64,000 bases of DNA, from NCBI GenBank assembly GCA_914767885.1, contig CAJZBQ010000037.1:558001-622000 (forward strand), in the 5' to 3' direction. Below are positions 24,034-36,052 of the stretch, in pieces; position 1 is the stretch's first letter; each line of letters starts with the position of its first letter. A model generated the notes under the pieces. That model was given only the letters and a program-made list of their open reading frames with translations. It ran no database searches and was not told where the DNA came from. The DNA is from Blepharisma stoltei. Lineage: Eukaryota > Ciliophora > Heterotrichea > Heterotrichida > Blepharismidae. The position numbers were made by a program, and so were the translations under genes.

Positions 24034-27000
24034 ATGAAATTCTTTGATAAAATGCAAGCTCTTGAAAATGAAGAATTCATAAAGAATGATAACAACCTTT
24101 CCAATTCCTTACTCCCCCCCTCCGTGAGTGAGCAAAACCATTAGAAAAATCGCTATTTTTTGCCGAAAAACCCACCCTCCGTGAGTGAATAAAACTTTTT
24201 TAATAGAAAAATTTTTCATGGAAAAAACTTTTGATATATAAGTGATAATTAGCATAATGAAATCTAGTGCTAATTCTGTTTAATTTTAAACAAATTGCTT
24301 TTTAAAACATAGATTTTATAAATCAAATTAATATTTGCTTTCCAATTTTTGCGAATTAGGAATTTTTTAAATTTCGAAAAAAAAATATTTTTTATAATTA
24401 ACCCCGAACAAAATTTTTTTGTTCACTCACGGAGGGGGGGGAGTCAGAAGAACTCTCCTCGTTCAGAGAACTAATTAAATCCGATCCACAATTTATTAAT
24501 CTTCGTGACAGCCGTCTCGGTTCCACTCCTCTTATTTCCTCAGTGATCTCGAATAACTTTAAAAAAATAGAATTTCTCTTGCTTTCTGGAGCAAACCCAA
24601 ATATCCCAAATGACTTGGGAGAAACCCCTCTGCATATAGCCGCTGATAATTTCGACTATCAAACTGCAAAAATTTTATTAAAATATAGTGCAGACCCTAA
24701 AATCGCAAATCTGGAAGGCGAAACACCACTACACAATGCAACATATAGAGGAGACGACAAAATTGTTAATCTTTTGCTACAAAATGATGCAGATCCGAAT
24801 TCCTTGACTACTCAGCTGGATCTTAGACTTAGATTACTTAATTTAACTCACATCTAGTGGGAGCTCAAGTTGCGCAGGACAATGAAGTCTATTTTTCCTC
24901 GGTTTTGGTCGCTTCCTTAGATAGTCCGTACAGCCTGCCGACAAAAGTCACTTCTTCTAGCCTCCGTGAAGCCAAACGAATGCCCAGAAGTCCTGGGAAC
25001 ACTTGTGGCTTGGCGCGTTGCCTCGCTCTATCCGACTTTCTTCCAGCGCCAGTTCTGCCCTAGGGTCCTACCTTTATTGGGTAGTGGAAAGAGGTAAAGC
25101 ACGATGCCTGTAGGATGTGAAGTAAGAAAACCTTCACCATCTCTTCACTATTAGACAGAACTACACATCTAAAAGCCTAACCCTCTAATAATAAAAATTG
25201 GGTGAGGGAGTGTGGAATTTGCAGAGTGAATTTTCCTCTCATCCAAAGCCATTTTATTATTATTACACAGCTGGGTCAGTCTCCATTACATATAGCGGCA
25301 TCAAACGGCCATTTAGAGATTATTAAGCTTCTTCTTTCACATGGTGCTGATCCAGATATAAAGGACAAACAAGGAGATTCTGCGCTGAATTTAGCTAAAA
25401 ATAAAAAAATCAAACAAATTTTGCAAGACTGGAGTGAAGAAGTGAAATATGACGCAAATACAGGGCTTTGAGAAATAAGAGAAGCCAGACCAAGTGAAGA
25501 AGATATATCAAGTAGACTCTCATTACAGCTGCAGTCATCAATTTCTTCAGCTGTTATGAGTCCTACTGAAAAAGTCCAGTCAACTTCTTTATCTCCCTTT
25601 GATAAGCATCTTAAATCATGTGGGACAGCTGATACAACATTAAGAATGAATCAAGGGTCAACATCACTACCAGGAAGTCATGAAATTTCAATTAATGCAA
25701 AAGATAACGACAAACTTTACCAATTTTTAACAAACATTAAGCTCGATATTTATTTTCCAAACTTAGTAAATGCTGGTTTTGATGATTTTGAAAGCTTGAT
25801 TTCTCAAATGAATACTCCTTTGCCAATAACGGCAGATATGCTTGATAGAACAGGAATAACGAAGCCTGGCCACCAGAAAAGAATCCTTATTATGATTGAA
25901 AAAGTCAAAAACTCCCCTGACGATTTTTTTAATAATTGGAATGTTGATGAAAACGTTTTAACTGAATCCATTTGATGGAAATGCTGCATATTTCAGCAAG
26001 CTTAACTTAACTTAAATTAATTATTGAGAAGTCCCCTGCAGGTCTGCAGGCCACTACTAGCCTCCACATAACACTCCACTGCTTGTTTGCCAATCTGGAC
26101 AGAGCCTTCCACCGTGTTGCACTTCAAGGTATAATTAAATATGACGTCTCGGCCATGCAGCCTCGAGAGCACATTTAATTAAGGATCCCCCCCTTCATTT
26201 GTCCAATTTTCTAGTCTTTTTTTTATAAGAAAAAAAAATTTCAGGACCTCATTTGTCCTAAAATCTAGTCAAAAATGAATTGTCCCATTTTCTAGTCTTT
26301 TTTGGATTTTTTCGAATGTCCTAAATTTTAGTTTTTTCTTTTAAAAAAACTAGAAAATGAGACAATTGAGGTCCTGAAATTTTTTTTTACTATCAAAATT
26401 TCGAGTAGAAAATTGGACAAATGAGGTCCTAAAAAAATTTTTTTCCTATAAAAAAAACTAGAAAAATGGGCAAATGATAAAAGAATAGAAAATTGGACAA
26501 ATGAGGGGGGGATCCTTATATCCGGCAAAGTTTTACCAATCCAGAAAGGGACAGCAATACTAGGTAAGCAATTCAGTAGCGATTGGAGCCTAGCCAAGTT
26601 TCTTTTCAAGATTGGATTTTACCTCGTGGGAAAGGAAGAGTTTGGAGTTGGAAATGGTAAGCCCAGCAATCATTTTGGCCCTTCAGTCAACTCTCTAAAT
26701 CCCAGTAAGCAGGTCAAACTTGTAGCCCAGGACGTAACTCCTAGTTTCAGCTGGCTAGAGTTTTCATTTTCTGCGCAGGAAACCCATTTTCAAGCCTGAG
26801 AGCTGGAAGGACAGCAGTCTAAATCCGATTGCTGGGCTTCCCCTTTTTAACTCCATCGAACCATTTCCCCACACGAGATAAAACCTTGACCTGGATGTGA
26901 GCATGCAGTCAGCTAAAACCAACATTGCACTTCGAACGCTGTCCTCTCTTCCACAAGGTCCTGGCTTTCCCAATGAACCTACCAGCCGAAGGTGTTAAGA

Positions 27001-27527
27001 GGGCAGGTTGGCTCATCACACCATTTTAATGTATTGTAATTGTCCGAGGATGGCGCTATCTGTCGCCATCCTCGGGCAATTACTATATAGAAATTTCCCA
27101 TAGATGGCGCTGTTTGCCCTTGATTTGCCCATGAGGAAAATTTTTTGGTTTGACCAAACCATATGGTACTGGTAGAACCAAAAAATTTCCCCAGTGGACA
27201 AATCAAGGGCAAGCAGCGCCATCTATGGGAAATTTCTATATATATTTTCAGCAAACAGAAAGGGCTAATTTATCACTAAAAGATATGCTAGAGTCTTTGA
27301 ACCTAAGCTTTTTACTTGAAAATTTTTATGAAGTTGGATATGAGGAATTAGAATTTTTGGTTGAGCAGATGAGCTCAGAGCTTGTGATTACTGACAAATT
27401 ATTAAAAGAAGAAATAGGTATCAAAGAGCCTAAGCATAGAAAAGTTATTTTAAAAAAGCTTAAAAATATAAGTAAGCAAACAAAGAAGAGTCATCTACAA
27501 GCTTCAATCAATTGCTGTGTGTTTTAA
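24034..27527 (+). CDS. Ankyrin-repeat and tandem SAM-domain protein (interrupted by three insertions)
   Basis: After removal of insertions of 335, 455 and 1,255 bp the frame is 1,449 bp (482 residues). ATG at 24034 (MKFFDKMQALENEEFIKNDN), TAA at 27525. About four ankyrin repeats occupy residues 30-175 (for example GETPLHIAADNFDYQTAKIL and GQSPLHIAASNGHLEIIKLL). A linker follows, then two SAM-like domains: DKLYQFLTNIKLDIYFPNLV...GITKPGHQKRIL, and MLESLNLSFLLENFYEVGYE...GIKEPKHRKVIL. Ankyrin-SAM proteins usually scaffold other proteins, and no catalytic domain is present. Two in-frame TGA codons near 25,471 and 25,975 read as Trp. The join across the last insertion links the two SAM units in frame. 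Confidence 0.88.
24109..24446 (+). mobile_element. C-rich-ended MITE, copy 1
   Basis: Starts CTCCCCCCCTCCGTGAGTGA and ends CTCACGGAGGGGGGGGAG, flanked by TTA on the left and TCA on the right. It is the only complete copy whose two flanks differ. Removing 335 bp joins ...NNLSNS to SEELSSFRELI in frame. Contains the family's AT-rich core (ATTTGCTTTCCAATTTTTGC). Confidence 0.9.
24813..25274. mobile_element. Insertion (455 bp) with 7-bp direct repeats in ankyrin gene
   Basis: CAGCTGG occurs at 24813-24819 and 25268-25274. Removal joins DPNSLTTQL to GQSPLHIAASNGH, restoring an ankyrin repeat. It starts with TTAGATTACTTAATTTAACT, has a GC-richer middle, and ends CCATTTTATTATTATTACA, like other members of this insertion class. 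No coding frame is credible inside. Confidence 0.9.
26181..26517. mobile_element. Inverted-repeat element nested in the ankyrin-SAM insertion
   Basis: Ends AAGGATCCCCCCC and its complement, then the unit ATTTGTCCAATTTTCTA. The same unit recurs in both orientations across the element (about 26,250, 26,280, 26,345, 26,405, 26,460). About 337 bp, no coding capacity. It divides the outer element, whose two halves still match the 5.6-6.1 kb relative. Confidence 0.85.
27044..27075. repeat. Perfect 12-bp hairpin
   Basis: CCGAGGATGGCG and CGCCATCCTCGG are separated by 8 bases (CTATCTGT). It lies directly beside the palindromic element at 27084-27243. Confidence 0.85.
27084..27243. mobile_element. 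Palindromic element, copy 1
   Basis: About 160 bp built of two inverted arms: TATAGAAATTTCCCATAGAT, then GGCGCTGTTTGCCCTTGAT, and GGTTTGACCAAACC near the centre. A second copy is at 44199-44353. Ends carry TATA. Confidence 0.88.
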
Positions 27528-27917
27528 TTAATGCTAATTTTAATAGGCTGAGTTTTTTAAGTTTCTTATAAAAATGGCATTAGTTCATGTAGCAAGGCAT
27601 TGAGATAGATAAACTAGCACATACATCACTGTTTACTAGCAAAGATTGACGGAAATTGATATAGGTTCATAAAATAACTTCTAGGTGCAAAAATAATTTT
27701 TAAGCCTTGATGCAAAATTTTAGTAATAAATTGGTTGATTTATGTGAAATCAACAGGGCCAAGTCCGAAAAGGTTATTCCAAAAGTTCAAGCAGTAGCAT
27801 TAAACTATTTTTTTATAAGAATTTTTAATTAATTCAGCTACATAGAGCAATCAGAAGCTTATCTATTTTATTTAAGCACATATAGATAATTTCTGGTGTC
27901 CTTTATTGTTAATTTTA
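27528..27917. other. AT-rich intergenic region
   Basis: 390 bp between the ankyrin-SAM gene and the transporter gene. No gene or repeat recognised. Confidence 0.5.
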
Positions 27918-29348
27918 ATGACCACTAGAAGTGTGAATGTGATAGTTGAGGATTTTTTGAATCAAATAGGCTGAGGAAAGTATCAAAATATCATGGCATT
28001 GCAATGCGGACTTGTAAAGATAATTTAGGCATGAACGACGACTCAAATGTGAGAAGTTTTAATTGGCCTCCTTTTGGGCTTAGTTGCAGACGACTGAAAC
28101 TTAAGCATTCAAATGGAAGGCTATTTAGCTACATCAATGCAACTAGGAATCATGATGGGTTCTTATATATGGTGTTATCTCAGCGACAGATTTGGGAGAA
28201 TGTTTTCTTTCAAGAAAAGTGCAGTTTTACTAACTCTTACAAGTTTTTTATTGATATTTTCTCCTGAATATTATTCCTTTCTCGTTTTCCTCTTTTTTAT
28301 GGGATTTTCTATTGGTGGTGAATTGACTGTAGGAGGGGCAGTATTTTCAGAGTTTTGCCCACCTAAAGATATCAATAAATTAGCAAGTCTATCATTTACT
28401 TGGGGAGTTGGAGGAGTATTTGCTGCTTTAATTGGAATATTTTGCACTGAACAGAATTTTCTTCCAATTACTTCATGAAGAATTATGATAGCAATTGCAT
28501 TTTTATATGAATTTTGCATAATGTGTTTTAGATTCAAAATGGACGAAACACCATTTTATTTGGGTTGCTCTGGAAATATAGACAAGGCTGAAAAAATAAT
28601 AGAGAAAATTGCGAAGACTAATAACTATAATTTACAAAAGCCGCTAGTTTTACAAACTCATATAGAGTATGGAGAAAATAACAAAAAGAGTATTTTGGGT
28701 TTATTAAAATTATTATTTTCTGAAAAATACACAAAAAATAGCATCTTTTTTGCCTTTATTTACTTTTTTCTTGCTAGTGGATATACAAATATGCTATACT
28801 TTATGCCTTTATTCTTAGATGGGTATTCTTTAACCGAAAGATATTTAATTATCATGCTTCAACAAATGTGCGCAATACCTGGGACTATTGTTTCATCTTA
28901 TTTATGCAAATCAAGCTTAGGAAGTAAGCATACCCTATCAATTGGGATCTTATTTTCGGCTATATTTTGCATTTTATTTTATATGGCTAATGAATTTGCT
29001 ACAGTAAAATTTATTTAGATTTTAACTTTTACTTCTCTGTTGATTTTGGTAATTATGCTTGCATATGGCACTCTTTATATGATTACTCCCGAGTCTTATC
29101 CAATAGAAATAAAAAGCACAGGCTGCGGATGGTCTAATGCATGTGGAAGAACGGGAGGATTGTTAACTCCTATTGCTACTGGGTGGCTCTTGAGCATGAA
29201 TAATGGCAAACCAATAGTTTTGGCTTTATGTTCCCTGTATTTTTTGATTTCTGGCATTAGTTCATTTTTTATTCAAGAATCAAAAATGCTAAATAAAGGA
29301 AGTCTATTTATTTATGAAAAAATTGATATTTCAATGCAGCCAAATTAA
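27918..29348 (+). CDS. Major facilitator superfamily transporter, SV2/SVOP-like
   Basis: 466 residues after removing two 15-nt introns. ATG at 27918 (MTTRSVNVIVEDFLNQIGWG), TAA at 29346. The N-terminal cytosolic signature VxDxLxxxGxGKYQ leads to the first helix (MALQCGLAWTTTQMWEVLIG). Then comes DDWNLSIQMEGYLATSM, and the loop GSYIWCYLSDRFGRMFSF carries the MFS signature G...DRxGRR. Another family block is TPESYPIEIKSTGCGW. About 12 hydrophobic segments are visible. The family moves small organic solutes across membranes, and the substrate cannot be told. Conserved Trp in DDWNLS and near 28,478 are TGA codons. Both introns lie between codons. Confidence 0.9.
28014..28028 (+). other. 15-nt intron in MFS transporter
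   Basis: GTAAAGATAATTTAG contains an in-frame TAG. Removal joins QCGL to AWTTTQMWEVL. This length is the norm in heterotrich ciliates. Confidence 0.92.
29004..29018 (+). other. 15-nt intron in MFS transporter
   Basis: GTAAAATTTATTTAG ends in an in-frame TAG. Removal joins NEFAT to ILTFTSLLILV within a helix. Confidence 0.93.
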
Positions 29349-29511
29349 ATAGTAAAATATTCTAAAATTATTTTCATATAAATTTTATAAAGAGTAATTT
29401 TTGTTGCTATAAAAATTAATTTTGTTCCAAGATTTTTTTTGAAGTCTTTATGTTTCCCAGTATTTTTCGGCAATAACTATAATAAAAATTCTAAATATTT
29501 TTAATATAGAA

Positions 29512-29801
29512 AAAATTTTAATAGAAAAAAATTTTGCTATATAAGTGATAATTAGTATAATGAAATCTAGAGCTAATTCTGTTTAATTTTAAACAAATTG
29601 CGTTTTAAAAAACATAAATTTTGCAAATTAAATTAGTATTTGCTTCCCAATTTTTGCAAATTAGGATTTTTTTTAAATTTCGAAAAAAATATTTTTTTAT
29701 AAAATTTATATATAAATTGTTTTTAAAAAAAAAAATTAACCCCCCTCCGTGAGTGAACAAAATTTTTTTTGTTCGCTCACGGAGGGGGGGGGGGGGAGTT
29801 A
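29512..29801 (+). mobile_element. C-rich-ended MITE, truncated copy
   Basis: The core and complete right end of the family are present (hairpin CCCCCCTCCGTGAGTGAAC ... CTCACGGAGGGGG, then GAG-TTA), but the C-rich left end is missing. It sits between the transporter and the W-repeat gene and interrupts no frame. The rest of 29349-29913 is plain AT-rich spacer. Confidence 0.8.
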
Positions 29802-29913
29802 GAATAAGTCTCAAAATCATCATCAAATGCAATTTTTATATAATTATGCGTGCACTTTTATGAAATTTATAATTATAAAGCTAAATAACGTCTTAAATTT
29901 TAATAAATAAACC

Positions 29914-32900
29914 ATGATCAAAGCTGACAAAAGGCCACACGAAAGAAAATCAGATCCAAACTTAGAAGAAGCTTTATGAGATGCCTCACAGTCAAAAACT
30001 CCAAACAATAGACCAAGCATTACTGAGACTATGAACTCTCTCAGATCTCAAAATGCAGAATTAGCCCACAAAATTGAAATACTTGAAAGCGAGCTGACTG
30101 AAGTTCGAAGAGAGAAGGCAGAACTCGCCCAAAACTCCAGATTTTCTTCTTCAAGAGGCCTTATGAGCTCTTCTCAGCTTGAATTAAAGCTTAATTCACT
30201 TCGGTCATTAGAGCAAGAAAAAGACAGCTTAATTCAAACAATCCGAGCTCTCGAAATCAACCAAGAAAAAATCGTTCAGGAAAACCAAGAACTGGCTCGA
30301 GCTCTTTCTCAGAGATCTGAACATTCCTCATTACTAGAAGGCGACAAAGTTTCATTAACTGAAAAAATCAGGCAGCTTCAAATGCAGCTGATGGAATTTG
30401 AAGTGGCTCATTCTTCTCTGCTTCAAGAAAAAGCCAATTTAAAGTCTTCTCTTGCTAAGCTTGAAGGAGAAAAGGCTGAAGCTGAAATAAGATTCAGTGA
30501 CTTTCGGAGCTCTCATGAACAATTTATGATTGCAAGTAATAACGAAATTGACCATTTGAAATGAAATTATGTGAAGCACAGCAAATTATTGGCTGGAAAT
30601 GGCCTAGCAATGGTAATTGAGAAAATTATTATAAAGATAGAAAGCTTTGGATTCAAAAAAATCAGAGATTTGAAGGTTATTAGTTTGAATAAAAATAGTG
30701 CAGCAAGAATTTTGATAGATAAAGCAAAAATTTTTTGGAGAAATAAACTGCAAAAGGCACACAATGTGTGACGGAAAGCATTAAATTGGAATCATTTGAA
30801 AAAAATGAGAGATAACTTGGTTGTTGATATAAGTGCAGTTAAAATTAGGAGAAAAGCGTTTTCTAATTGGAGGAATTTGTTCTTAAAAAGAATGAAGTAT
30901 AAAAAAGTGGCTAAAGAGTCGATTGATAAGCTGTTTTATATTTATTCACCGAAAATTAGCTCAAAAATTGCGAAACGTTTTACTCAATGAAAAACAAAAC
31001 CTCGAGTTGAGCCCGTAATAAAAAAACTGCTAAAAAGAATCATAAATCGAAAATATCGCAGTTCCTTAAATGTTTATTTCAATTCATGATCAAAAGCTTG
31101 TACAAAAGTAAGACTATTACAAGGAAAAGCTGATCTTTCCATTGATTTCGCAGCCTTTGCTCTAAAGCAATCTGTCTTTTTAGAATTCAAAAGAGTTTGC
31201 CAATTATCTTTAATGAAGCGTCAATACCACTATTGGGTCCGAAAGCAGTATGAAAGGAAAGAACAGTTCAAAATAATTAATGAACTTCAAAAAATATCAA
31301 GCTATAATAAACAAAAGGTTGCAAGAATAAATCATGTGGTTAGTGTTTGGATAAATAAAGCTGAAGCAAATGCATTCACAACTTGGAAAAAAGAAACAAA
31401 AGAATCCAAATCATTTAACAGGATTGAGAACATTTTACTCAATAAAGATCTTGAATATAATGGGAAATGCCTTGATATCACTTTGACTGCTTGGAAACTC
31501 TTTACTAGTCAATCTAAATCTGCAAAAATGCTAAAAGAGTTCACAGTTGAAAAAGAAAAACATCAAGAAGTTAAAAAAATGCTATCTATTGAAAAGTACC
31601 AAAGTTCTTATAAAGGCTTACTCCCCCCCTCCGTGAGTGAACAAAACCATTAGAAAAATCGCCATTTTTTGACAAAAAACCCACCCTCCATGAGTGAACA
31701 AAAATTTTTTTAATAGAAAAATTTTTAATGGGAAAAAAAATTTTGATATATAAGTGATAATTAGTATAATGAAATCTAGTTCTAATTCTGTTTAATTTTA
31801 AACAAATTGCGTTTTAAAACATAAATTTTATAAATCAAATTAATATTTGCTTCCCAATTTTTGCAAATTAGGATTTTTTACATTTTGAAAAAAAAAATTT
31901 TTTATAAAATTTATATAAAAATTGTTTAAAAAAACTAAAATTAACCCCCTCCGTGAGTGAAACAAAATTTTTTGTTCACTCACGGAGGAGGGGGGAGTTA
32001 GTAAAAACTTATAAAGCAATACTAAGATCTTCAAAACGATTAGTTGCAAGCTATTTTAAGGTCTGGAAATTAAAAATTCCAATCCTTAAAGCTGGAGCTC
32101 ACAGCGTAGGAAAATTCATGTATCTTGAGAAATTTTTTGAAAACCATTGGAAGCAAAATAACGAAAATAAAATAAAAATATTTGCTCAAAATGCTATGAA
32201 AGCATCAGATGTTAAGCTTGGTTCCAATAAAATGGAATATCAAATTATGAAGTGCTACATAAGAATTGGGTTTAATGAAATATCTAATTTTTCAGAAAAA
32301 GTTAAAGAATATGAAAACAGAAGACTTTTTTTATTAGAGCTTGACACAAAAAGACAAATAAAATTAGCAAAAGTCTGAAGAGCATGGAAAAATCAGCACT
32401 TGCGAAAAGCTTGTAGAACTTGGATACATAACATGAAAGAAAATCTTAAAAAAGCATCTGAATTCCCCATCCGTGAGCGAACAAAAAAAATTTTGCTTTC
32501 TCATCACTAACAAGGCGACTTAAATGTTTATAAATAATTTTATAGTATTATTATATTTTTGAAATTTAAAATCCCAATTGGAAAACAAAAAATTAATTTA
32601 ATTGTAAAATTTATGTTTTAAAATGCAAGCTTTTTAAAATTCAACAGAATTATTTCATTATACTATTTATTGCTTATATATATATCAAAATGTTTGTATT
32701 TTTCATAAAAAAATTTTTGTTAGCTCATATGGAGGGTAGATTTTTATACAAAAAATAGGGGTTTTCCAATAGTTTTGTCCGCTCAAGAAGAAGGGGAGTG
32801 AAGAAACTATATCAACTCATATTTCAGATAAAAAAGCTATTAGAAGAGAAATGCAAGCTATTAAAACGAAATTCGAAACCATAATAGAGGAGAAAAATAA

Positions 32901-34569
32901 AGAAATTATTTTGAATGTCAATGAACAAAAAAAACTGAAAAAAATAATAAATTTCTTTTTGCAGAAACGAGCAAATGATTTTTCATATGAATATTCCATC
33001 AATAAAGCATCTTATGCATTCAAAGAGTGGAAGATTAGATATAGCCACTCCAGAAGAGCTTGCAATGTATTGAGTAAGCATGCCAAAAAAGTTAGATACA
33101 TTTTAGGATTATCTTCAATTAAAGAATATGCTAAAAATATCTTGAAAAATCAAAGGGTTCAAGAGCAGCTATACAAATTTTTTTATAGTTATGGAGCGCA
33201 TACCTGCAAACAAGCAGTCGCACTATGGAGGAGAAATTATCATTTAGGGGAAAGAGAAAATGGCAATGCTGAGGTAAACAAAAGAGCAAACCAAATAAGT
33301 GAATTTAAAAAGCAGCTTTATCAAATTAAAAAGAGGAATATGAAAAAATCATTTGCCTTTTTAGTTTCTAAAACAAAAAACCAAGTTTTTAATGCATGGT
33401 TTAGCATTGCCAGCGAATTACGAAACATAAAAATTGCAACTGCTAAATTCCGAAACAAGAAAATTTCAATGAGAACAGAATTAGGCTTTAACTACTTGCT
33501 GAGTTATAAAATAGAAAAGAAGATTAAAAATCACAAAATTAAGATCGTGAGGAGAAAAGTATTTTTGGACTTATTAAGAACTGTATTTGAAGAATGGAAA
33601 AATTATCACATAGAGTACCGAAAATTCATTAAATATGTGGAGTCAACCACAATTTCTCCAGTAATTAAAAACCCAGAAACAGAAATTGACATCCAAACAG
33701 AAAACGAAGGATTGAAACGAACATTAATCCAATATAACAACTTTATTAAAAAAGAAGGCCATGATCCTAAAGAACTTGATAATTATTTAATTGAAAATTT
33801 AAGCTGTGAAGATATATTTTATAGATGAAAATTGGTAGGGAGCTATAAAACGGATAAGGACTTATTAGAAAATACTTTTACCTTGTGGAAAATTTGGATC
33901 ATTAAAAGAAGCAAATATAAGAGATCTGCTGAAAGAATGATGATTTATAAGAGAAGGGGTGAAGAATTGTGGGCTTTGAGGACCTGGAAGCGCAGTTTTT
34001 CACTTTTTACAAAGGAAGTAAAGCAAATGAATAGAAATCAACTTCTAGACTTGCTAGTCAAAATGGATAGGGATATTGCCACGCTTAAAGATGCAGCCAT
34101 TGAAAAGCATAAAAAGCTTAAATATATAGAATCATATTGCATAGAACTAGAAGAGCATGTAAGAAGAGGACAAAATCAAGCTTTAATTGTGTGTGGATTC
34201 AACATTCACAATACATTAAAGCGAGTTTTACACAATTGGCACGTAAAGGTTTCTTACCTTAAATTTAGAGATCTTTATCAGAAGTTAACAGTTCTACAAG
34301 AGGAATATTCGCATATAAAAAATCAGTTCAAGCAGCTTGATTTGAAAAATAAAGCTCTTTTGAATGAAAATTGGGATCTGAGACATACAGCAATGAATGG
34401 GCTATCGATGACAGATACGATTGAACGAATTAAAATTGAGAAGGATAAGTTATCAGTAGATTTGAATGAAAGAAATTCAATGATTGAGAAACTAATAGAA
34501 GATAAAAAAGACTTAGAATTCAAGCTGAGGTATTCAGAATCTAAAGGATTTAGAAAATCAAACTATTAA
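29914..34569 (+). CDS. Sfi1-like W-repeat/coiled-coil protein (two MITE insertions)
   Basis: 1,311 residues after removing 380 and 340 bp of MITE. ATG at 29914 (MIKADKRPHERKSDPNLEEA), TAA at 34567. Residues about 40-215 form a coiled coil. The rest is basic and helical, with at least ten spaced F/A-xx-W-K motifs: AFSNWRNLF, RFTQWKTK, YFNSWSKA, AFTTWKKE, TLTAWKLF, YFKVWKLK, AFKEWKIR, VFEEWKNY, TFTLWKIW, ALRTWKRS, VLHNWHVK. Such spacing is the hallmark of Sfi1-type centrin-binding repeats in basal-body and contractile-fibre proteins. A coiled coil returns after residue 1,180. Many of the motif Trp codons are TGG, some TGA. Function by analogy only. Confidence 0.8.
31618..32000 (+). mobile_element. 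C-rich-ended MITE, copy in W-repeat gene
   Basis: Flanked by TTA on both sides (31618-31620 and 31998-32000). Starts CTCCCCCCCTCCGTGAGTGA. Removing 380 bp joins YQSSYKGL to VKTYKAILRSSKR in frame. Confidence 0.93.
32459..32801 (-). mobile_element. C-rich-ended MITE, diverged inverted copy in W-repeat gene
   Basis: Flanked by TGA on both sides (32459-32461 and 32799-32801), so no TA at the borders. It is inserted in the opposite orientation and diverged (left end ATTCCCCATCCGTGAGCGAA). Removing 340 bp joins ENLKKAS to EETISTHISDKKA in frame. Confidence 0.88.
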
Positions 34570-34623
34570 TTACGATACTAATTAAAACAGATTAAGATAA
34601 ATGAGTCATAATTACATTATTTA

Positions 34624-35928
34624 TTAGAGATCAGCCAAAAAATCAGGGATGGGCTTAGCTTTTGAGCTGAGTGTGCTTGTAGATACATTTGATTGTAAAT
34701 CGCTTAGTCATATTGCCTTTGGCGGATCCATTTTATGAGAATTGCTATACTCATCTACAAATGGTTGAGGTCTTTGTCTTTTAGCAAATGAATTATTAGA
34801 CTCCAAATTGATTTCTTTATTTTCCGGGATTCTAATATCAACATTTTGATCATTTTTTTTGTTTTCAAATAGATGTGAGCGGTCTCTTCCAGTTTTGGAT
34901 GCAATCCCTATCAATGGGCCATTATTTTTAGTTTCTTCAATTTTAATTAAATTTTTTTCTTCCTGAAATTCACCATCATGAGGCCTTAATAGCTTTCCCT
35001 GATTCACTGGGCTAAGTATAGGATTTTCTTTTGGTTTTAAAAAATCAGGTAAATCATTATTGTTCCGCAAAGCATCTTCTTTTTTATTTGTGTTATAATT
35101 ATCAAATTTAAATTCTTTTTCTATAAAACTGCTTTTTTTCGGAGGAATCAATTCAACTGGCTTCAGAAAGTCTGGAATATTTGATGATTTTTCGGTTACT
35201 TGTGTATTTGGAGTCTCAAAAAGTGAAGATGGCTCGGAACCTTTCAAAAAATCTGGCTCTTTAATATGCAAATTTGATTTCAAAGAAGGCTCAGTTTTGA
35301 TTTCTAATGGAGGACTATTAGCAAAGTCTTTTGAGTCTGGGCTTATACGAAAATTGAAATCAGGCTTAGTTTTTATATCGAAAATTGGTTTTGAATTAAT
35401 TGCTGATTTTTTTTCTTGAGGAGCAGGGCTTGCATATGAAAATTCTGGAATTGCATTTTTTTCAACAGTTTTGGAAATTTGAGGAATACTTTGTTCCATA
35501 TTTGACGGATTTTTAAAATGCTTTTTCACGGATTCTTGGCTATTTTGTTGCTGCAAAAAGGATTCTAATTTAGTTTCTTCATATATTTCCACATTAGAAA
35601 AAATTGATTCCAAATCTGTCCCCTTACATGAATTCAATAGCTCTTTAGCTTCATTATTCAATTGTTTTAATTTAATCAAACAATTTTCTAAATCCAAACT
35701 CATTTCCCTTTGGCTGGCTCCTAACGTTTTCAGCTCTATTTGTAGCCCGGTTTCTCTTTGTGCCAAAATTTTAATTTCATTGTCATAACATTTTGTTTTT
35801 ACATTTAAAGTTAATTGCAATTTTTCATAATGCTTTTGCAGCTTCTCATTTTTTTCTTTTTGTGATTTTTTCAAGTCTATTTCATAATATTCACTAATTT
35901 CTTGCAGTTTTTTATATTTTTCGCTCAC
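34624..35928 (-). CDS. Unrecognised protein: N-terminal coiled coil and repeated PDFLKP motifs
   Basis: 434 residues. ATG at 35928 (MSEKYKKLQEISEYYEIDLK), TAA at 34624, one TGA Trp near the end (PPKAIWLSDLQSN). Residues 1-110 are predicted coiled coil. The remainder is low-complexity and polar, with the short motif P-D/E-F-L-K-P/G repeated (EPDFLKG, PDFLKPVE, PDFLKPKE, and PDFLADL at the C-terminus) plus related SIPDFL and TKPDFNF. Such repeated linear motifs usually bind one partner many times. I do not recognise the family. Stop lies 55 bp from the stop of the W-repeat gene on the other strand. Confidence 0.75.
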
Positions 35929-36052
35929 TCTGCACCATTAATAAGCAATTACTTGTTTATTCATATTTTTGACAAAAATTTTTAAATAGTAAATTTAATA
36001 TAATAGATCGAAAATTGTTTGTTATTGAGCCCATAAATTGCATTTTCACTTT

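Larger units (their letters stand above)
25991..27254. mobile_element. Composite insertion (1,255 bp) with 9-bp direct repeats in ankyrin-SAM gene
   Basis: TTTCAGCAA lies at 25991-25999 and 27246-27254. Removal gives WWKCCIFQQTERANLSLKDM in frame into the second SAM domain. The body starts GCTTAACTTAACTTAAATTA and is homologous at both ends to the 5.6-6.1 kb insertion (GGCCAATACTCGCCTCC-like and GGCTGGCTAACCACACCATT-like segments). It carries a nested inverted-repeat element (26181-26517) and, at its right end, a hairpin plus a palindromic element. Confidence 0.9.
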
